A stretch of 64,000 nt of DNA from NCBI GenBank assembly GCA_030867875.1, contig JAOWCC010000928.1, positions 1-64,000 of the forward strand, in the 5' to 3' direction. The notes beneath the pieces were generated by a model, which saw only the letters and a program-made list of their open reading frames with translations, was not told the origin of the DNA and searched no databases. This DNA is from Actinernus sp. WN-2022. Taxonomy: Eukaryota; Cnidaria; Anthozoa; Actiniaria; Actinernidae. Shown here piece by piece: positions 58,139 through 64,000 of the stretch; the first letter of the stretch is position 1; each line of letters begins with the position of its first letter. A program made the translations under genes and the position numbers.

Positions 58139-61100
58139 CACATCCTGCTCTTTCATCCTACATTATCCTACATCATCCTGCATCATCCTGCATCATCCTG
58201 CGTCATCCTGCATCATGCTGCATCATCCTGCATCATCCTGCATCATCCTGCATCATCCTGCATCATTCTGCATCATCCTGCATCATCCTGCATCATTCTG
58301 CATCATCCTGCATCATCCTGCATCATTCTGCATCATCCTGCATCATCCTGCATCATCCTGCATCATCCTGCATCATCCTGCATCATCCTGCATCATCCTG
58401 CATCATCCTGCATCATCCTGCATCATCCTGCATCATCGTGCATCATCCTGCATCATCCTGCATCATCCTGCATCATCCTGCATCATCCTGCATCAGTCTG
58501 CGTCATCCTCCATCATCCTGCTTCATACTGGCCCATCATGGACAAAATAAATAAATAAATATAAATTAATAAAAAGAAATAGAAATACATAAAGAAATGT
58601 ATAAAAAAATAACAAATAAATAAATACGACACATCCTCCTCTTTCATCCTACATTATCCTACATCATCCTGCATCATCCTGCATCATCCTGCGTCATCCT
58701 GCATCATGCTGCATCATCCTGCATCATCCTGCATCATCCTGCATCATCCTGCATCATTCTGCATCATCCTGCATCATCCTGCATCATCCTGCATCATCCT
58801 GCATCATCCTGCATCATCCTGCATCATCCTGCATCATCCTGCATCATCCTGCATCATCCTGCATCATCCTGCATCATCCTGCATCATCCTGCATCATCCT
58901 GCATCATCCTGCATCATCCTGCATCATCCTGCATCATCCTGCATCATCCTGCATCATCCTGCATCATCCTGCATCATCCTGCATCATCCTGCATCATCCT
59001 GCATCATCCTGCATCATCCTGCATCATCCTGCATCATCCTGCATCATCCTGCATCATCCTGCATCATCCTGCATCATCCTGCATCATCTTGCATCATCCT
59101 GCATCAGTCTGCGTCATCCTCCATCATCCTGCTTCATACTGGCCCATCATGGACAAAATAAATAAATAAATATAAATTAATAAAAATAAATAGATATACA
59201 TAAAGAAATGTATAAAAAAAATAAAAAATAAAAATACAATGCATCCTCCTCTTTCATCCTACATTATCGTGCATTATCGTGCATCATCCTGCATCCTCCT
59301 GCATCATCCTGCATCATCCTGCATCATCCTGCATCATCCTGCATCATCCTGCGTCATCCTGCATCATCCTGCATCATCCTGCATCATCCTGCATCATCCT
59401 GCATCATCCTGCATCATCCTGCATCATCCTGCATCATCCTGCATCAGTCTGCGTCATCCTCCATCATCCTGCTTCATACTGGCCCATCATGGACAAAATA
59501 AATAAATAAATATAAATTAATAAAAATAAATAGATATACATAAAGAAATGTATAAAAAAAATAAAAAATAAAAATACAATGCATCCTCCTCTTTCATCCT
59601 ACATTATCGTGCATTATCGTGCATCATCCTGCATCCTCCTGCATCATCCTGCATCATCCTGCATCATCCTGCATCATCCTGCATCATCCTGCATCATCCT
59701 GCATCATCCTGCATCATCCTGCATCAGTCTGCGTCATCCTCCATCATCCTGCTTCATACTGGCCCATCATGGACAAAATAAATAAATAAATACAAATTAA
59801 TAAAAAGAAATAGATATACATAAAGAAATGTATAAAAAAATAACAAATAAATAAATACGACACATCCTCCTCTTTCATCCTACATCATCCTGCATCATCC
59901 TGCATCATCCTGCATCATCCTGCATCATCCTGCATCATCCTGCATCATCCTGCATCATCCTGCGTCATCCTGCATCATCCTGCATCATCCTGCATCATCC
60001 TGCATCATCCTGCATCATCCTGCATCATCCTGCATCATCCTGCATCATCCTGCATCATCCTGCATCATCCTGCATCATCCTGCATCATCCTGCATCATCC
60101 TGCATCATCCTGCATCATCCTGCATCATCCTGCATCATCCTGCATCATCCTGCATCATCCTGCATCATCCTGCATCATCCTGCATCATCCTGCATCATCC
60201 TGCATCATCCTGCATCATCCTGCATCATCCTGCATCATCCTGCATCATCCTGCATCATCCTGCATCATCCTGCATCATCTCGCATCATCCTGCATCAGTC
60301 TGCGTCATCCTCCATCATCCTGCTTCATACTGGCCCATCATGGACAAAATAAATAAATAAATAGAAATTAATAAAAAGAAATAGATATACATAAAGAAAT
60401 GTATAAAAAAATAAAAAAATAAAAATACAACGCATCCTCCTCTTTCATCCTACATTATCGTCCATTATCGTGCATCATCCTGCATCATCCTGCATCATCC
60501 TGCATCATCCTGCATCATCCTGCATCATCCTGCATCATCCTGCATCATCCTGCATCATCCTGCATCATCCTGCATCATCCTGCATCATCCTGCATCATCC
60601 TGCATCATCCTGCATCAGTCTGCGTCATCCTCCATCATCCTGCTTCATACTGGCCCATCATGGACAAAATAAATAAATAAATACAAATTAATAAAAAGAA
60701 ATAGATATACATAAAGAAATGTATAAAAAAATAACAAATAAATAAATACGACACATCCTCCTCTTTCATCCTACATTATCCTACATCATCCTGCATCATC
60801 CTGCATCATCCTGCGTCATCCTGCATCATGCTGCATCATCCTGCATCATCCTGCATCATCCTGCATCATCCTGCATCATCCTGCATCATTCTGCATCATC
60901 CTGCATCATCCTGCATCATTCTGCATCATCCTGCATCATCCTGCATCATCCTGCATCATCCTGCATCATCCTGCATCATCCTGCATCATCCTGCATCATC
61001 CTGCATCATCCTGCATCATCCTGCATCATCCTGCATCATCCTGCATCATCCTGCATCATCCTGCATCATCCTGCATCATCCTGCATCATCCTGCATCATC

Positions 61101-61651
61101 CTGCATCATCCTGCATCATCCTGCATCATCCTGCATCATCCTGCATCATCCTGCATCATCCTGCATCATCCTGCATCATCTCGCATCATCCTGCATCAGT
61201 CTGCGTCATCCTCCATCATCCTGCTTCATACTGGCCCATCATGGACAAAATAAATAAATAAATAGAAATTAATAAAAAGAAATAGATATACATAAAGAAA
61301 TGTATAAAAAAATAAAAAAATAAAAATACAACGCATCCTCCTCTTTCATCCTACATTATCGTCCATTATCGTGCATCATCCTGCATCATCCTGCATCATC
61401 CTGCATCATCCTGCATCATCCTGCATCATCCTGCATCATCCTGCATCATCCTGCATCATCCTGCATCATCCTGCATCATCCTGCATCATCCTGCATCATC
61501 CTGCATCATCCTGCATCAGTCTGCGTCATCCTCCATCATCCTGCTTCATACTGGCCCATCATGGACAAAATAAATAAATAAATATAAATTAATAAAAATA
61601 AATAGATATACATAAAGAAATGTATAAAAAAATAAAAAATAAAAATACAAT
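58139..61651. repeat. Block 24: modules between the two 5.75-kb-spaced copies
   Basis: Spacers are 58527 G (ATAAAT start, GAAATACAT end), 59138 G, 59478 G, 59758 G (ACAAAT body), 60329 G, 60649 G (ACAAAT body), 61230 G and 61550 G. The tract 59862-60328 has lost the CCTACATTAT word of its leader, so CCTACATCAT follows CTTTCAT directly. From 60329 onward the series matches 54593 onward. Confidence 0.83.
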
Positions 61652-64000
61652 GCATCCTCCTCTTTCATCCTACATTATCGTGCATTATCGTGCATCATCC
61701 TGCATCCTCCTGCATCATCCTGCATCATCCTGCATCATCCTGCATCATCCTGCATCATCCTGCATCATCCTGCATCATCCTGCATCATCCTGCATCATCC
61801 TGCATCATCCTGCTTCATCCTGCATCATCCTGCATCATCCTGCATCATCCTGCATCATCCTGCATCATCCTGCATCATCCTGCATCATCCTGCATCATCC
61901 TGCATCATCCTGCATCATCCTGCATCATCCTGCATCATCCTGCATCATCCTGCATCATCCTGCATCATCCTGCACCATCCTGCATCATCCTGCATCATCC
62001 TGCATCATCCTGCATCATCCTGCATCATCCTGCATCATCCTGCGGCATACTGGCCCATCATGAACAAAATAAATAAATAAATAGAAATTAATAAAAAGAA
62101 ATAGAAATACATAAAGAAATGTATAACAAAATAACAAATAAATAAATACGACACATCCTGCTCTTTCATCCTACATTATCCTACATCATCCTGCATCATC
62201 CTGCATCATCCTGCGTCATCCTGCATCATGCTGCATCATCCTGCATCATCCTGCATCATCCTGCATCATCCTGCATCATTCTGCATCATCCTGCATCATC
62301 CTGCATCATCCTGCATCATTCTGCATCATCCTGCATCATCCTGCATCATTCTGCATCATCCTGCATCATCCTGCATCATCCTGCATCATCCTGCATCATC
62401 CTGCATCATCCTGCATCATCCTGCATCATCCTGCATCATCCTGCATCATCCTGCATCATCGTGCATCATCCTGCATCATCCTGCATCATCCTGCATCATC
62501 CTGCATCATCCTGCATCAGTCTGCGTCATCCTCCATCATCCTGCTTCATACTGGCCCATCATGGACAAAATAAATAAATAAATATAAATTAATAAAAATA
62601 AATAGATATACATAAAGAAATGTATAAAAAAAATAAAAAAATAAAAATACAATGCATCCTCCTCTTTCATCCTACATTATCGTGCATTATCGTGCATCAT
62701 CCTGCATCCTCCTGCATCATCCTGCATCATCCTGCATCATCCTGCATCATCCTGCATCATCCTGCTTCATCCTGCATCATCCTGCATCATCCTGCATCAT
62801 CCTGCATCATCCTGCATCATCCTGCATCATCCTGCATCATCCTGCATCATCCTGCATCATCCTGCATCATCCTGCATCATCCTGCATCATCCTGCATCAT
62901 CCTGCATCATCCTGCATCATCCTGCGGCATACTGGCCCATCATGAACAAAATAAATAAATAAATAGAAATTAATAAAAAGAAATAGAAATACATAAAGAA
63001 ATGTATAAAAAAATAACAAATAAATAAATACGACACATCCTCCTCTTTCATCCTACATTATCCTACATCATCCTGCATCATCCTGCATCATCCTGCCTCA
63101 TCCTGCATCATGCTGCATCATCCTGCATCATCCTGCATCATCCTGCATCATCCTGCATCATCCTGCATCATCCTGCATCATCCTGCATCATCCTGCATCA
63201 TCCTGCATCAGTCTGCGTCATCCTCCATCATCCTGCTTCATACTGGCCCATCATGGACAAAATAAATAAATAAATATAAATTAATAAAAATAAATAGATA
63301 TACATAAAGAAATGTATAAAAAAAATAAAAAATAAAAATACAATGCATCCTCCTCTTTCATCCTACATTATCGTGCATTATCGTGCATCATCCTGCATCC
63401 TCCTGCATCGTCCTGCATCATCCTGCATCATCCTGCATCATCCTGCATCATCCTGCATCATCCTGCATCATCCTGCATCATCCTGCATCATCCTGCATCA
63501 TCCTGCTTCATCCTGCATCATCCTGCATCATCCTGCATCATCCTGCATCATCCTGCATCATCCTGCATCATCCTGCATCATCCTGCATCATCCTGCATCA
63601 TCCTGCATCATCCTGCTTCATCCTGCATCATCCTGCATCATCCTGCATCATCCTGCATCATCCTGCATCATCCTGCATCATCCTGCATCATCCTGCATCA
63701 TCCTGCATCATCCTGCACCATCCTGCATCATCCTGCATCATCCTGCATCATCCTGCATCATCCTGCATCATCCTGCATCATCCTGCGGCATACTGGCCCA
63801 TCATGAACAAAATAAATAAATAAATAGAAATTAATAAAAAGAAATAGAAATACATAAAGAAATGTATAACAAAATAACAAATAAATAAATACGACACATC
63901 CTGCTCTTTCATCCTACATTATCCTACATCATCCTGCATCATCCTGCATCATCCTGCGTCATCCTGCATCATGCTGCATCATCCTGCATCATCCTGCATC
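61652..64000. repeat. Block 25: second copy of the 5.75-kb-spaced duplication, cut by the window end
   Basis: Spacers 62049 A, 62550 G, 62931 A, 63242 G and 63792 A match 56303, 56804, 57175, 57486 and 58036 at offsets of 5746-5756 bp. Tract marks agree, including CCTGCATCGT near 63407 and two CCTGCTTCAT units. The last tract, starting at 63896, is open at the window end in the middle of a leader of the CCTGCTCTTT type, so the array continues. Confidence 0.87.

Larger units (their letters stand above)
1..64000. repeat. Compound satellite array filling the window
   Basis: The window alternates tracts of the decamer CCTGCATCAT with A-rich spacers from the first base to the last. I count about 152 tracts, the first and last cut by the window, and 151 spacers. 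The decamer is 50% G+C and 70% pyrimidine on this strand; the spacer is very A-rich. A module reads leader, decamer tract, trailer, ACTGGCCC anchor, A-rich core, next leader. No unique sequence interrupts the pattern. The family is not one I can name. A centromeric, subtelomeric, sex-chromosome or other heterochromatic location is possible but is not shown by the sequence. Confidence 0.97.
5328..64000. repeat. Short-spacer domain of the satellite
   Basis: From the anchor at 5622 onward, every spacer lacks the three extra decamers and goes straight from ACTGGCCCAT to CATGGAC or CATGAAC. I count 137 such spacers between 5622 and 63792, mean spacing about 428 bp. Decamers are mostly perfect, and variant units recur at fixed places in related modules. 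The sudden uniformity suggests that one derived module type expanded and replaced the older form. The tract at 5328-5621 is transitional: its leader and decamers are of long-domain style, but it ends in the first short spacer. Confidence 0.92.

Noticed and set aside
5622..63895. CRISPR-like repeat and spacer pattern
   Set aside because: The spacers are near-identical to one another, repeats are 10 bp in long tandem runs, and no cas-like gene is present. It is a satellite.
1..64000. Telomeric repeats or a CENP-B box
   Set aside because: No TTAGGG-like runs and no TTCG...CGGG motif were noticed on either strand.
1..64000. tRNA, rRNA or other structured RNA genes
   Set aside because: No unique segment is long enough, and no cloverleaf or rRNA-like sequence appears in leaders, trailers or spacers.

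Overview
The whole window is one block of eukaryotic-type satellite DNA. I find no gene, RNA gene, transposon, CRISPR array or unique sequence in it. A 10-bp unit, CCTGCATCAT, is repeated in tracts of a few to about 40 copies. Each tract is closed by a degenerate trailer, followed by an A-rich spacer of about 100-150 bp and a degenerate leader into the next tract. By hand count there are about 150 tracts and 151 spacers; the array runs off both window ends. The organism cannot be named from this. A compound satellite this large points to a eukaryotic nuclear genome. Repeated CG/TG and CG/CA variant pairs hint at one with CpG methylation.

Layout. Positions 1-5327 form a long-spacer domain: 14 spacers, mean spacing about 380 bp, with many degenerate decamers. 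From 5622 to the end there is a short-spacer domain: 137 spacers, mean spacing about 428 bp, with very uniform decamers. The short spacer equals one long-spacer subtype (D3) minus exactly 30 bp, that is three decamers, removed in register. Short spacers fall into two head types, ATGAAC (45 copies) and ATGGAC (92 copies), with a few body and tail variants. These variants are linked to particular leaders and trailers, so each module behaves like a haplotype.

Above the module level there are nested duplications. Local tandem copies have periods near 840, 873, 881, 952, 1244, 1494 and 1866 bp. A super-repeat near 4.33 kb occupies 26.0-36.6 kb. Displaced copies lie at about 5.75, 9.68, 18.4 and 19.4 kb. 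Homologous blocks differ mostly by multiples of 10 bp. This is the pattern expected from unequal exchange and slippage in the decamer tracts, with occasional exchange inside spacers.

The many apparent open reading frames are arithmetic artefacts. The decamer has no stop in any plus-strand frame, and on the minus strand it gives TGA every 30 bp in all frames. The most notable points are the in-register founder deletion, the flanks that are decayed decamers, a conserved inverted repeat in the A-rich spacer, CpG restricted to module edges, four spacers whose A-run has become a T-run, and one site where two spacers are fused with no decamers between them. In the block entries, spacer positions are given as the position of the ACTGGCCC anchor that starts each spacer.
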